Assembly: GCA_021647585.1 (NCBI GenBank)
Contig: JAKIUK010000006.1
Span: 22,293-86,292, forward strand
DNA from: Methylococcaceae bacterium
GTDB lineage: Bacteria > Pseudomonadota > Gammaproteobacteria > Methylococcales > Methylomonadaceae
Reading direction: 5' to 3'
DNA length: 64,000 nt
Translations under genes and position numbers: made by a program
Notes under the pieces: model-generated
Databases searched by the model: none
Seen by the model: only the letters and a program-made list of their open reading frames with translations
Told to the model about the DNA's origin: nothing
In this document: positions 26,211 through 35,253 of the stretch, one piece after another
Layout: the number at the start of each line of letters is the position of its first letter
Numbering within the stretch: the stretch's first letter is position 1

Positions 26211-27107
26211 ATGTGTGTAACTTGCGGTTGCTCCGATAACGCTAAAGCCATAGTAACTGACCTTGATAGCGGTAAGGTTGTTACAGTTTCAACCGATAAT
26301 CATAGTCATAACCACGAACATGATCACCACCATACGCATGACCATGACCATAGTCACGAACATCATTCACATGATCATGATCACGATCACAGCCATGACC
26401 ATTCCCCTGCACATACGCATGCAGGAATGCATGACACCACCATAAGCCTGGAAGCTGAAATTCTGGCCAAAAATGACTTGCTCGCAGAACGCAACCGAGG
26501 TTGGTTTGACGGCAGAAATATTTTGGCACTTAATTTAGTGAGTTCCCCTGGTTCCGGTAAAACCACGCTACTGGAACGGACTATCACCGATTTAAAAGCA
26601 TCGCTACCGATCAACGTGATTGAAGGCGATCAGGAAACCATTAATGACGCTGCGCGGATTAAAAGCACCGGCTGTCGTGTAGTACAGATCAACACCGGCA
26701 CCGGCTGTCATCTGGAAGCAGATATGCTGGCACGGGGTGTCAAAGAACTTAACCCCCCAATGGATTCAGTAGTAATGATAGAAAACGTCGGCAACCTGGT
26801 TTGCCCGGCATTGTTTGACCTCGGTGAAAAATGCAAAGTCGCCATTCTGTCAGTAACCGAAGGGGAAGATAAGCCTATAAAATACCCGCATATGTTTCGT
26901 GCAGCCGAAGTAATGATTTTGAATAAAATTGATTTACTACCCTATGTTAATTTTAACATTGAGGACTGTATCGGTTATGCAAGGACAGTCAACCCAGGTA
27001 TTAAAATATTCCAGGTATCGGCCACCACCGGTGACGGCATGGATGACTGGTATGACTGGTTACAACAGCAGGTTCAACAAAATCGTATAAACGAGGCCAT
27101 AGTTTAA
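26211..27107 (+). CDS. hypB: nickel-binding GTPase HypB
   Basis: The product is 298 aa. The N terminus MCVTCGCS carries the high-affinity nickel motif. About 45 residues (roughly 28-72) follow that are very rich in histidine and aspartate, a nickel-storage segment. The G domain has SSPGSGKTTLLERT (Walker A), EGDQET, and a metal site around CHLEADM; NKIDLL is the guanine-specificity motif. It directs nickel into the large subunit. The reading frame ends where the nickel transporter begins (TAATG). Confidence 0.96.
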   Translation: MCVTCGCSDNAKAIVTDLDSGKVVTVSTDNHSHNHEHDHHHTHDHDHSHEHHSHDHDHDHSHDHSPAHTHAGMHDTTISLEAEILAKNDLLAERNRGWFDGRNILALNLVSSPGSGKTTLLERTITDLKASLPINVIEGDQETINDAARIKSTGCRVVQINTGTGCHLEADMLARGVKELNPPMDSVVMIENVGNLVCPALFDLGEKCKVAILSVTEGEDKPIKYPHMFRAAEVMILNKIDLLPYVNFNIEDCIGYARTVNPGIKIFQVSATTGDGMDDWYDWLQQQVQQNRINEAIV

Positions 27108-27796
27108 TGTTCAGCTTGTTATCACTTGGGTTTTTAATCGGCATGCGCCATGCTTTGGAAGCAGATCATGTTGCCGCAGTTTCCAGTTTGGTCACCCAAC
27201 ACTGTAATATCAAAGACGCCCTAAAACAAGGTGCCGTTTGGGGCTTAGGTCATACTATTACCTTGTTTCTGTTTGGTTCAGTGGCAATATTGATTGATAG
27301 CACAATATCAGAACAACTAGCTAACACATTAGAATTCATAGTTGGCCTGATATTGATTTTCCTAGGCTTCGATGTGTTACATAGATTGTATAAAAAACGT
27401 GTCCATTTTCATCTGCATAGCCACGGTCAAAACACTCAGCACTTTCATACCCATTCACATATTGGTGAAAAAGAGCATGACATTAATAAGCATCAACACT
27501 CTCATGGCTTTCCTAAACGAGCATTATTGGTAGGGCTAATGCATGGTATGGCTGGGTCAGCCGCATTGATAATTCTGACCCTGCATAAAGTGCAATCGCC
27601 GATAACAGGAATGTTTTATTTATTATTCTTCGGCATTGGTTCCATTATCGGTATGGCTGTCCTTTCAGTAACTATTGCAATCCCCTTACGTTATTCCTCA
27701 AATGGATTGACATGGTTGTATAACAGCTTACAAACCTTCATCGGCTTAACAACCTTATCGCTGGGGAGCATTGCTGTGATTGATTTTTTAGTGTAG
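27107..27796 (+). CDS. nickel/cobalt transporter (NiCoT/NicO-like)
   Basis: The product is 229 aa and predicted polytopic, with about six hydrophobic spans. The signature GMRHALEADHVAAVSSLV near the N terminus resembles the metal-selectivity motif of nickel/cobalt permeases. A histidine-rich loop (about 98-133, HFHLHSHGQN and HQHSHG) separates two halves, the second with MHGMAGSAAL. It overlaps the hypB stop by one base. The context makes nickel import for the hydrogenase its likely job. Confidence 0.88.
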   Translation: MFSLLSLGFLIGMRHALEADHVAAVSSLVTQHCNIKDALKQGAVWGLGHTITLFLFGSVAILIDSTISEQLANTLEFIVGLILIFLGFDVLHRLYKKRVHFHLHSHGQNTQHFHTHSHIGEKEHDINKHQHSHGFPKRALLVGLMHGMAGSAALIILTLHKVQSPITGMFYLLFFGIGSIIGMAVLSVTIAIPLRYSSNGLTWLYNSLQTFIGLTTLSLGSIAVIDFLV

Positions 27797-27863
27797 CAGA
27801 AAAGTAAAAAACATCTTCTACGTATTTATATTTTTCAACAATCAGATTTATCCAGAAATCAAC

Positions 27864-27910
27864 ATTTAACCTAGAAAAATTCGTTCTCAACTTATTTTTC
27901 TAGGTTAAAT
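27864..27910. terminator. bidirectional terminator between nickel transporter and ppiD
   Basis: Perfect 17-base arms at 27864-27880 and 27894-27910 flank a 13-base loop between two convergent genes. The stem contains the AACCTAGAAAAAT motif that recurs elsewhere in the window. Confidence 0.65.
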
Positions 27911-27941
27911 CAAATTAGAATTCTAGAGAAATATTTAAGTA

Positions 27942-29825
27942 TTATTCTTCAATATTTATTTTTATATTTGCTTTTATTCGTAAACTATTTAGAATCGCTT
28001 TAAAATCAGCCTGTCCAAATGCTTTTGCCAAGTTAGCTTCTACTAATTTTTTCTTAGCTTTATCACTTTCACTCATCACACCATCTGAAACAGAAAGCAA
28101 ATTAATCACTGTTTGAGAGCCTGCAATATCAGCAACTGTAACAACCGTAGATTTCCCCTCAACCGGTTTTGCCGCTTTAAAGACTTTCTGGTTTACCTTC
28201 CATGTTAAATCACCATTAGCGCGCAATAAACCAGAAAATTTTTGAACTTCGAGATCATTTTCCTCGGCTACTGCTTGCATAGACTGACCAGAAATAACTG
28301 ATTGTTTAATTTTTTCTGCCTTTTCAACGGTTAATTGTGCCGCTTTGTTATTTAACAGTGTAGCAATAACTATTTCTTTTACATCTTTTAATGCCTTTAC
28401 TTCTGCCGGTCTGTGTTCGAGCATTCTTAACACAATCAGTCTATCTGTTCCTAGTTCAACAGGCTCACTATTGTTACCTTTTAACACATCCTCTGAAAAT
28501 GCCATATTAACGATAGCCGCCTGAGAAACAATGCTATCCTTGTCAGGACTATTTGCTACAACATTTTTACCAAATAATCCCGTTTTAGCTATTTCCACCC
28601 CTAACGCATCAGCAACTTGTTGTAAACTGTCAGGATTTTCATAACTGACTTCAGTTAAAGTCTCACCTAACTCATAGAACGTTGTTTCTGCTTGCACCCT
28701 TTGATAAGCAGCCATTAACTCATCTTTAACAGAATCAAATGATTTAACGCCCTCTGGCACCAATTCAGTCACTTTAATTAAATGATATCCAAATGCTGAC
28801 TTAACCGGTTTTGAAACTTCACCAAGCTTCAGTGATTTGGCAACATTTTCAAATTCTTTTTCCATTTCACCTAAATTAAACAAGCCAAGATCACCACCTT
28901 TAGAAGCCGTTAACTTATCATCTGAAAGCTCAGAAGCCAAAGCTGAAAATTCCTTGGTTTCCAACTCTTTTGATGCCTTTAAAGCTCTCTCCAGTTGCTT
29001 TTCATCATCATCAGTGTCTTTAGTAAAAGCAAAAAGAATATGGCTTATTCTTCTACGTTCCTTAGTCGTATACAAATCTTTTTGCTCTTCATAATATGCT
29101 TGCAACTGCTGATCTGTAGGCTCTATTTGTTTTGCTAATTCATCCAGAGACAATTCAACATATTCAATAGCAACTTGTTCATTAGATAAAAATGCATCCT
29201 GATGTGTTTGATAATAACTTTCAATTTCATCACTTGTAGGTTGTTCCTTAACTTTTTGCAAAGCAACAGAAATAACTTCTACATCACGTTTCTGATTTTG
29301 TATTCTGAAGAAATTCTCAATATCCTTTTCAGTAGCAAAGCTACTTTCCGTCACACTACGCTGAAACTGTTCCATTATCAGTGCTTTCTTAATTCTATAA
29401 ACAAACTCTCCCGCAGTCATCCTTTGCGTCGCCAGCAAAGCTTTATATTGCTTATTATCAAACTTCCCGTCTGTTTGAAAATAGTCCAAAGATTTTATAA
29501 AGCTCCTGGCCTCTTCATCAGTGACTACTAAATTTTCATCTTGAACATACTGTAACAAAACTTCATCTTGGATTAGTTTTTCCAATGCCTGTTTTTTTAC
29601 CAATTTTTCATCAAAATTCTTCCCCGCTAAATTCTGACTATATTGTGCATAGGCTCTATTGAGATCCTGCTGTAAAAATTCTTTGTCACCGACACTAACA
29701 ACTGCAGCTTCGCTGCCTCCCCCCACATAGTTTTGAATACCCCATAGAGCAAAAGGCACACAGATTAATATCAAAATAACCCAGGCAAAAACTCCCTGTG
29801 ATTTTTCTCTAATCTTTAATAACAT
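27942..29825 (-). CDS. ppiD: periplasmic folding chaperone PpiD
   Basis: The product is 627 aa, anchored by one N-terminal transmembrane span (about 14-32). A SurA-like N-terminal helical domain is followed by a parvulin-type prolyl isomerase domain near residues 250-360 (RRISHILFAFTKD ... KGGDLGLFNLGEME ... FGYHLIKVTE) and a long C-terminal chaperone region. PpiD assists folding of secreted and outer-membrane proteins at the Sec translocon exit. It follows hupB and two tRNAs, the conserved gammaproteobacterial position. Confidence 0.92.
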   Translation of the reverse strand: MLLKIREKSQGVFAWVILILICVPFALWGIQNYVGGGSEAAVVSVGDKEFLQQDLNRAYAQYSQNLAGKNFDEKLVKKQALEKLIQDEVLLQYVQDENLVVTDEEARSFIKSLDYFQTDGKFDNKQYKALLATQRMTAGEFVYRIKKALIMEQFQRSVTESSFATEKDIENFFRIQNQKRDVEVISVALQKVKEQPTSDEIESYYQTHQDAFLSNEQVAIEYVELSLDELAKQIEPTDQQLQAYYEEQKDLYTTKERRRISHILFAFTKDTDDDEKQLERALKASKELETKEFSALASELSDDKLTASKGGDLGLFNLGEMEKEFENVAKSLKLGEVSKPVKSAFGYHLIKVTELVPEGVKSFDSVKDELMAAYQRVQAETTFYELGETLTEVSYENPDSLQQVADALGVEIAKTGLFGKNVVANSPDKDSIVSQAAIVNMAFSEDVLKGNNSEPVELGTDRLIVLRMLEHRPAEVKALKDVKEIVIATLLNNKAAQLTVEKAEKIKQSVISGQSMQAVAEENDLEVQKFSGLLRANGDLTWKVNQKVFKAAKPVEGKSTVVTVADIAGSQTVINLLSVSDGVMSESDKAKKKLVEANLAKAFGQADFKAILNSLRIKANIKINIEE

Positions 29826-29925
29826 ATATGATCCTTAAATCAATTGGTAAAAATAAATAAGGTAACGCAGACAAAATGTTTCAGACTAACATTAAATTTT
29901 AGTCTTTAGTCTTTATATTTCAAGC

Positions 29926-29960
29926 AAAAAAAAACCCCAAACCATTAGGCTCGGGGTTTT
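29926..29960 (-). terminator. intrinsic terminator after tRNA-Asp
   Basis: On the minus strand AAAACCCC pairs with GGGGTTTT and is followed by a continuous T-run. It lies eight bases after the tRNA-Asp 3' end and upstream of ppiD, so it ends the hupB-tRNA transcript. Confidence 0.8.
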
Positions 29961-29967
29961 CATTATT

Positions 29968-30044
29968 TGGCGGAGCGGACGGGACTCGAACCCGCGACCC
30001 CCGGCGTGACAGGCCGGTATTCTAACCAACTGAACTACCGCTCC
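29968..30044 (-). tRNA. tRNA-Asp (GTC)
   Basis: This is a 77-nt cloverleaf with GGAGCGG/CCGCTCC acceptor pairing, GTC in the anticodon loop (cctGTCacg), the T-loop GGTTCGAGTCC and an encoded CCA. It lies six bases after tRNA-Val. Confidence 0.97.
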
Positions 30045-30050
30045 AAAGTC

Positions 30051-30126
30051 TGGTGGGTGCTGAGGGGATCGAACCCCCGACCCTCGCCTTGTAAGGGCGA
30101 TGCTCTCCCAGCTGAGCTAAGCACCC
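30051..30126 (-). tRNA. tRNA-Val (TAC)
   Basis: This is a 76-nt cloverleaf with GGGTGCT/AGCACCC acceptor arms, TAC in the anticodon loop (cttTACaag), the T-loop GGTTCGATCCC and an encoded CCA. It begins 12 bases after the hupB stop codon with no terminator between. Confidence 0.97.
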
Positions 30127-30138
30127 GACTAAAGAAGC

Positions 30139-30411
30139 CTAGTTTACAGCATCTTTTAAAGATTTACCAGCTTTAAATGAAGGAATTTTTGCCGCTTTAA
30201 TAGTTATTTCTGCACCAGTTTGCGGGTTACGTCCTTTGCGCTCTGCTCTATCTTTGACTGAAAAAGTGCCAAATCCAACCAAAGCAACTGAATCACCATT
30301 ACTCAAAGCATTAGTTACAGCCCCTAAAAAACCATCTAAAGCTCGACCAGCATCCGCCTTTGTTAATTCAGACGCCTCAGCAATTGCATCAATAAGTTCC
30401 GATTTATTCAT
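30139..30411 (-). CDS. hupB: DNA-binding protein HU (beta)
   Basis: The product is 90 aa, MNKSELIDAIAEASELTKAD, with the DNA-binding arm GRNPQTGAEITIKAAKIPSFKAG split by the conserved proline. It is a nucleoid protein that bends DNA. It lies downstream of lon, the usual order, with its own promoter about 120-150 bases upstream. The two tRNAs follow directly and probably share its transcript. Confidence 0.96.
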   Translation of the reverse strand: MNKSELIDAIAEASELTKADAGRALDGFLGAVTNALSNGDSVALVGFGTFSVKDRAERKGRNPQTGAEITIKAAKIPSFKAGKSLKDAVN

Positions 30412-30531
30412 TATTCCCCCTTAGGAAGTAAAGTAATGTGGTGTTATTTTTATATAAATTATGAGAAAGCAACCTGCTTCTCTTTGACTAAGACTAATCT
30501 AATAATCCGATCTCTACAAGAAACAGGCCTC

Positions 30532-30561
30532 TTTATATCAACTACCATCACAAAGTGTCAA
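30532..30561 (-). promoter_or_regulatory. candidate sigma-70 promoter of hupB
   Basis: On the minus strand TTGACA (30556-30561) and TATAAA (30532-30537) are 18 bases apart, placing the start about 115 bases upstream of the hupB ATG. Confidence 0.5.
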
Positions 30562-30639
30562 GCAATAAACCGCTGGACACCGTGATTTTTAAGGATTTTT
30601 GCTCAAAATAAAAACAAATAAACGATTAAAGTAATTGTT

Positions 30640-33057
30640 TTAATGGGCAATCATCTCCGCTTTCTTTGCTTTACCGGATTTTGACTGATTTCCTTTTTCT
30701 TCTCCATCCTGCCTAGGTACCGGCATATACTGCAAGGCCAATTCTAATACTTCGTCAATCCAGTGAACAGGCTTTATATTCAGGTTTTTCTTAATATTTT
30801 CTGGAATTTCAACTAAATCTTTTTCATTTTCAGAGGGAATTAATACAGTGGTTATACCGCCTCTATGAGCAGCCAATAATTTTTCTTTCAACCCTCCAAT
30901 TGGCAATACTTCGCCTCTAAGTGTTATTTCACCCGTCATAGCAACATTTGCTCGTACGGGAATCTGAGTTAGTGCCGAAATAATTGCAGTGCACATACCA
31001 ATCCCAGCACTTGGACCATCTTTAGGTGTAGCTCCTTCAGGAACATGAATATGAATATCATTCTTTTGAAAGACTTCATTTTCAATTCCCAGGACTTGAG
31101 CGCGACTCCTGACAACTGTCACCGCTGCTTCAATGGACTCTTTCATTACTTCGCCTAATTTACCTGTTGCCGACTGCCTCCCTTTTCCTGGCATTACTGC
31201 TGTTTCAATGGTTAACAATTCACCACCCACTTCAGTCCAGGCTAAACCAGTCACCTGACCCACCTGATCATTCTCTTCCGCCAATCCATAGCTAAATCGC
31301 TTAACGCCCAAATATTCATTTAGATTCTTTTCTGTAACCGATACCGTAGCCTTTTTTGGTTTTAGCAATAATCTCTTTACTATTTTACGACATATTTTAG
31401 ATATCTCTCGCTCCAGTCCTCTGACACCAGCCTCCCGGGTATAATATCTAACAATATGTTTTACTGCAGCCTCAGTAATTTTAATTTCAGCGGCTTCAAG
31501 ACCATTATTTTTTTGCTGTTTTGGAATCAGAAACCGGGTAGCAATATTTATCTTTTCATCTTCCGTATAGCCAGCCAAACGAATGATTTCCATTCTGTCC
31601 AGCAAAGCAGGGGGAATATTCATGGTATTAGCAGTCGCAACAAACATAACATCCGACAAATCAAAATCAACTTCCAAATAATGATCCGCAAAGGTATGGT
31701 TTTGTTCAGGATCTAAAACTTCTAATAATGCTGATGACGGATCACCCCGAAAGTCTGCTGCCATTTTGTCTATTTCATCCAGTAAAAACATAGGATTTCT
31801 GGTTTTTACTTTGGATAAATTTTGCAAAATTTTACCCGGCATTGAACCAATATAAGTCCGCCTGTGCCCCCGAATTTCGGCCTCATCTCTTACCCCACCC
31901 AAAGCCATACGAACATATTTGCGATTTGTAGCCCTGGCAATTGATTGTCCCAGCGAAGTTTTACCTACTCCAGGAGGTCCTACTAAACATAAGATAGGGC
32001 CTTTTAATTTTTTTACCCGTTGCTGTACTGCCAGATATTCAAGTATTCTTTCTTTAACTTTATCCAGTCCATAATGGTCTGCTTCTAATACCTCTTCTGC
32101 AACCTTAAGATCATGCCGCACCTTGGTTCTTTTCTTCCAAGGTACTGCTACCATCCATTCGATATAATTTCGTACTACAGTCGCTTCAGCAGACATTGGC
32201 GACATTAATTTTAATTTATTAAGTTCTGCATCCGCCTTAACTCTTGCATCCTTAGACATACCTGCTACTGAAATTTTCTTTTCTAGTTCTTCAATTTCAT
32301 TGCTGGCATCATCCATATCACCCAATTCTTTCTGAATCGCTTTCATTTGCTCGTTCAGATAGTATTCTCTTTGGTTCTTCTCCATTTGTTTTTTAACTCG
32401 TCCGCGAATTCTCTTCTCCATTTCCAGTAAATCATTTTCACCTTCCATTAAAGTCATCAAACCCTCAAGCCGTAAAGCAACATCCTCCATCTCAAGCATT
32501 GCCTGCTTTTCTTCAATTTTCAAAGTCATATGTGCCGCTATAGTATCGGCTAATCGACTTGGATCATCAATACCAGCCAATGAATTTAAAACTTCTGGAG
32601 GTATTTTATTATTTAACTTGACATACTGATCAAATGAGCTAATTGCTGTACGTTGTAGAACTTCTTGTTCCTGTTCTAAAATATTTAGCTGGTCGTTAAT
32701 TGCTGTGACAGTTGCAACATAATATCCATCAAACTCCTGATATTTAATGACCTTACACCTCTGCTCTCCTTCGACCAATACTTTGACAGTTCCATCAGGT
32801 AACTTCAACAGCTGTAATATATTAGCTAATGTGCCTGCACGATACAGATCTTCAAAATCTGGCTCATCAATATCCGCTTCCTTTTGAGCAACCAAAAGTA
32901 ATTGCTTATCTTCATTCATTGCGGCTTCTATCGCATCGATAGATTTATCTCTACCAACAAACAAAGGAATCACCATATGCGGATAAACCACTACATCTCT
33001 TAGAGGCAATACCGGTATTAATTCGTCTAAATGTATTAAATCAGTCAGTTCTTCCAT
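30640..33057 (-). CDS. lon: ATP-dependent protease Lon
   Basis: The product is 805 aa. An N-terminal substrate-binding domain (PVLPLRDVVVYPHMVIPLFV) and a coiled-coil linker precede the AAA+ module with GPPGVGKTSLG and FLLDEIDKM. The C-terminal protease contains the serine motif KDGPSAG. Lon degrades misfolded and regulatory proteins in the cytoplasm. A heat-shock-type promoter lies directly upstream. The C terminus carries a short charged tail (KGNQSKSGKAKKAE). Confidence 0.97.
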   Translation of the reverse strand: MEELTDLIHLDELIPVLPLRDVVVYPHMVIPLFVGRDKSIDAIEAAMNEDKQLLLVAQKEADIDEPDFEDLYRAGTLANILQLLKLPDGTVKVLVEGEQRCKVIKYQEFDGYYVATVTAINDQLNILEQEQEVLQRTAISSFDQYVKLNNKIPPEVLNSLAGIDDPSRLADTIAAHMTLKIEEKQAMLEMEDVALRLEGLMTLMEGENDLLEMEKRIRGRVKKQMEKNQREYYLNEQMKAIQKELGDMDDASNEIEELEKKISVAGMSKDARVKADAELNKLKLMSPMSAEATVVRNYIEWMVAVPWKKRTKVRHDLKVAEEVLEADHYGLDKVKERILEYLAVQQRVKKLKGPILCLVGPPGVGKTSLGQSIARATNRKYVRMALGGVRDEAEIRGHRRTYIGSMPGKILQNLSKVKTRNPMFLLDEIDKMAADFRGDPSSALLEVLDPEQNHTFADHYLEVDFDLSDVMFVATANTMNIPPALLDRMEIIRLAGYTEDEKINIATRFLIPKQQKNNGLEAAEIKITEAAVKHIVRYYTREAGVRGLEREISKICRKIVKRLLLKPKKATVSVTEKNLNEYLGVKRFSYGLAEENDQVGQVTGLAWTEVGGELLTIETAVMPGKGRQSATGKLGEVMKESIEAAVTVVRSRAQVLGIENEVFQKNDIHIHVPEGATPKDGPSAGIGMCTAIISALTQIPVRANVAMTGEITLRGEVLPIGGLKEKLLAAHRGGITTVLIPSENEKDLVEIPENIKKNLNIKPVHWIDEVLELALQYMPVPRQDGEEKGNQSKSGKAKKAEMIAH

Positions 33058-33093
33058 AAAGGAACCTTAAAATTAGCTTACTGTGAAATTATG

Positions 33094-33121
33094 ATATGGG
33101 GAGAAATATATAAAAAGCAAG
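33094..33121 (-). promoter_or_regulatory. candidate sigma-32 heat-shock promoter of lon
   Basis: On the minus strand CTTGCT (33116-33121) and CCCCATAT (33094-33101) are 14 bases apart, very close to the CTTGAA-N13-15-CCCCATNT consensus. The site lies about 37 bases upstream of the lon start codon. Confidence 0.65.
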
Positions 33122-33141
33122 AGACCCTCTATATACTTCAA

Positions 33142-33180
33142 AAGAAACGGAATACTTGTTACCAAGTATCCCGCTTCTTT
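33142..33180 (-). terminator. hairpin downstream of clpX
   Basis: AAAGAAGCGGGATACTTG and CAAGTATTCCGTTTCTTT pair across a four-base loop on the minus strand (two non-Watson-Crick positions), about 68 bases after the clpX stop and upstream of the lon promoter. It probably ends the tig-clpPX transcript. Confidence 0.65.
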
Positions 33181-33247
33181 GCTTTGATTTGAATCTGTAG
33201 GCAGAATTCATTGGCAACAACGCTTTGCCAATTCATCACGAAATAAT

Positions 33248-34507
33248 TTACGCTTTCTTCTGCTCAGTTTCATAAACCAGAAGAGGATCAGACTCGCCTA
33301 AAATGACACTTTCATCGACAACAACTTTACTAATATTTTCTGCCGATGGTATTTCATACATGGTATCTAGTAAAACATTTTCAACTATTGTTCTCAATCC
33401 TCGGGCACCTGTTTTTCTTTCCATCGATTTACGAGCAATAGCTGATAAAGAGTCTTCTCTAAACTCAAGTTCAGCACCTTCCATTTCAAATAAATGCTGG
33501 TATTGCTTGATCAAAGCATTCTTGGGCTCTGTTAAGATCTGCACCAATGCAGCCTCATCCAACTCTTCTAAAGTGGCAACAACTGGCAATCGACCCACAA
33601 ACTCTGGTATTAAACCGTATTTAATTAAATCCTCAGCTTCAATCTGAGCAAAAAGTTCACCGACATTTTTAGTTTCGTCTTTAGTTTTTACATCAGCAGA
33701 AAAACCAATACCACCCTTTTCGGTACGTTCTTTTATCACACTTTCCAGACCAGAAAATGCGCCACCCACAATGAACAAAATATTAGCCGTATTAACCTGA
33801 AGAAATTCTTGTTGAGGGTGCTTTCTTCCTCCTTGTGGAGGAATTGATGCCACAGTCCCTTCAATTAATTTCAACAATGCTTGTTGTACACCCTCACCAG
33901 AAACATCCCGGGTAATCGAGGGATTATCAGATTTTCTGGTAATCTTATCTATTTCATCAATATATACTATTCCAGTTTCTGCTTTTTCTACATCATAATC
34001 ACATTTCTGCAGGATTTTCTGGATAATATTTTCGACATCTTCCCCAACATACCCGGCTTCTGTTAGAGTCGTTGCATCAGCAATAGTAAAAGGCACATCC
34101 AACAATCTAGCCAATGTTTCAGCCAGCAATGTTTTCCCGGAACCCGTAGGCCCAATCAACAAAATATTAGATTTTGCCAATTCAATATCATCTTTCCTGG
34201 TATTGCTACGTAAACGCTTATAATGATTATAAACAGCTACGGACAACATCTTTTTTGCGCTTTCCTGCCCAATCACATAACCGTCTAACTCAGTCTTTAT
34301 TTCTTTTGGCTTAGGCAGCTCACCTTCACCAAACTCGGCATCTTCCTGTAATTCATCTCTAATTATGTCATTGCAAAGTTCTACACATTCATCACAAACA
34401 TAGACAGAAGGTCCTGCAATCAGCTTTCTAACTTCATTCTGACTTTTTCCACAAAAAGAACAATAAAGTAGCTTCTCATCATCCTTGCCGCTTTTATCTT
34501 TACTCAT
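33248..34507 (-). CDS. clpX: ATP-dependent Clp protease ATP-binding subunit ClpX
   Basis: I start at the ATG at 34507 (MSKDKSGKDDEK), which has a GGGGA box; a longer frame adds six unlikely residues. The product is 419 aa with an N-terminal zinc finger (CSFCGKS ... CDECVEL), Walker A GPTGSGKT and IDEIDKI. The C-terminal sensor region follows. ClpX unfolds substrates for ClpP, whose gene lies directly upstream. Confidence 0.97.
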   Translation of the reverse strand: MSKDKSGKDDEKLLYCSFCGKSQNEVRKLIAGPSVYVCDECVELCNDIIRDELQEDAEFGEGELPKPKEIKTELDGYVIGQESAKKMLSVAVYNHYKRLRSNTRKDDIELAKSNILLIGPTGSGKTLLAETLARLLDVPFTIADATTLTEAGYVGEDVENIIQKILQKCDYDVEKAETGIVYIDEIDKITRKSDNPSITRDVSGEGVQQALLKLIEGTVASIPPQGGRKHPQQEFLQVNTANILFIVGGAFSGLESVIKERTEKGGIGFSADVKTKDETKNVGELFAQIEAEDLIKYGLIPEFVGRLPVVATLEELDEAALVQILTEPKNALIKQYQHLFEMEGAELEFREDSLSAIARKSMERKTGARGLRTIVENVLLDTMYEIPSAENISKVVVDESVILGESDPLLVYETEQKKA

Positions 34508-34573
34508 AACAAGTCCCCACCACATAGATTCTCATCACTAAAGAATATATCGAAACTAACAAAATTACCAATA

Positions 34574-35233
34574 TTAATCTTCAGCATTGGTATTTCTATT
34601 CGACAACACTTTATCAATCAATCCGTACTCCATTGCATCTTCAGCACCTAGAAAGTTATCTCTATCTGTATCTTGCTGAATCTTTTCAACATCTTGACCG
34701 GTATGAAAAGACAAAATATTATTCAATTTTTCTCTAATTAAAAGTATTTCTCTGGCATGAATATCAATATCTGATGCCTGCCCTTGAAAACCGCCTAATG
34801 GCTGATGAATCATTATTCTTGAATGAGGTAAACAATATCGTTTTCCTTTGGCGCCTGCTGTCAATAACAAAGACCCCATACTCGCAGCCTGACCTATACA
34901 CATAGTGCTAACATCCGCTTTAATAAACTGCATAGTGTCATAAATTGCCATTCCCGCCGTCACCGATCCACCCGGCGAATTAATATATAAATGAATATCT
35001 TTATCCGGATTTTCTGACTCAAGAAACAATAATTGAGCCACGATAAGATTGGCCATATAATCTTCAACTTGACCCACCAAAAAAATAACGCGTTCTTTTA
35101 ATAATCTTGAATATATATCAAAAGAACGTTCACCCCTGGCAGTTTGCTCAATAACTATAGGTACTAAACCACCTGCAGCTTGTGGCGAATTTTGTGGAGA
35201 AACTATTTGTCCTAAACCATTGTGTTGATTCAT
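34574..35233 (-). CDS. clpP: ATP-dependent Clp protease proteolytic subunit ClpP
   Basis: The product is 219 aa with the catalytic serine in GQAASMGSLL, the histidine in SRIMIHQPLGG and an aspartate in the RDNFLGAEDA region. An N-terminal propeptide of about 20 residues is likely. It forms the tetradecameric peptidase of ClpXP. It lies 20 bases after tig. Confidence 0.97.
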   Translation of the reverse strand: MNQHNGLGQIVSPQNSPQAAGGLVPIVIEQTARGERSFDIYSRLLKERVIFLVGQVEDYMANLIVAQLLFLESENPDKDIHLYINSPGGSVTAGMAIYDTMQFIKADVSTMCIGQAASMGSLLLTAGAKGKRYCLPHSRIMIHQPLGGFQGQASDIDIHAREILLIREKLNNILSFHTGQDVEKIQQDTDRDNFLGAEDAMEYGLIDKVLSNRNTNAED

Positions 35234-35253
35234 CTGTAACCTTCAGTACGTAA

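Noticed and set aside
26263..26614. Overlapping frames in other phases of hypB rich in Ile/Thr/Met or Asp/Gly/Tyr
   Set aside because: They are shadows of the histidine-codon repeat in hypB.
16104..27796. A complete group 1h hydrogenase locus
   Set aside because: No large or small subunit with 1h motifs is present in any frame; only the accessory genes occur.
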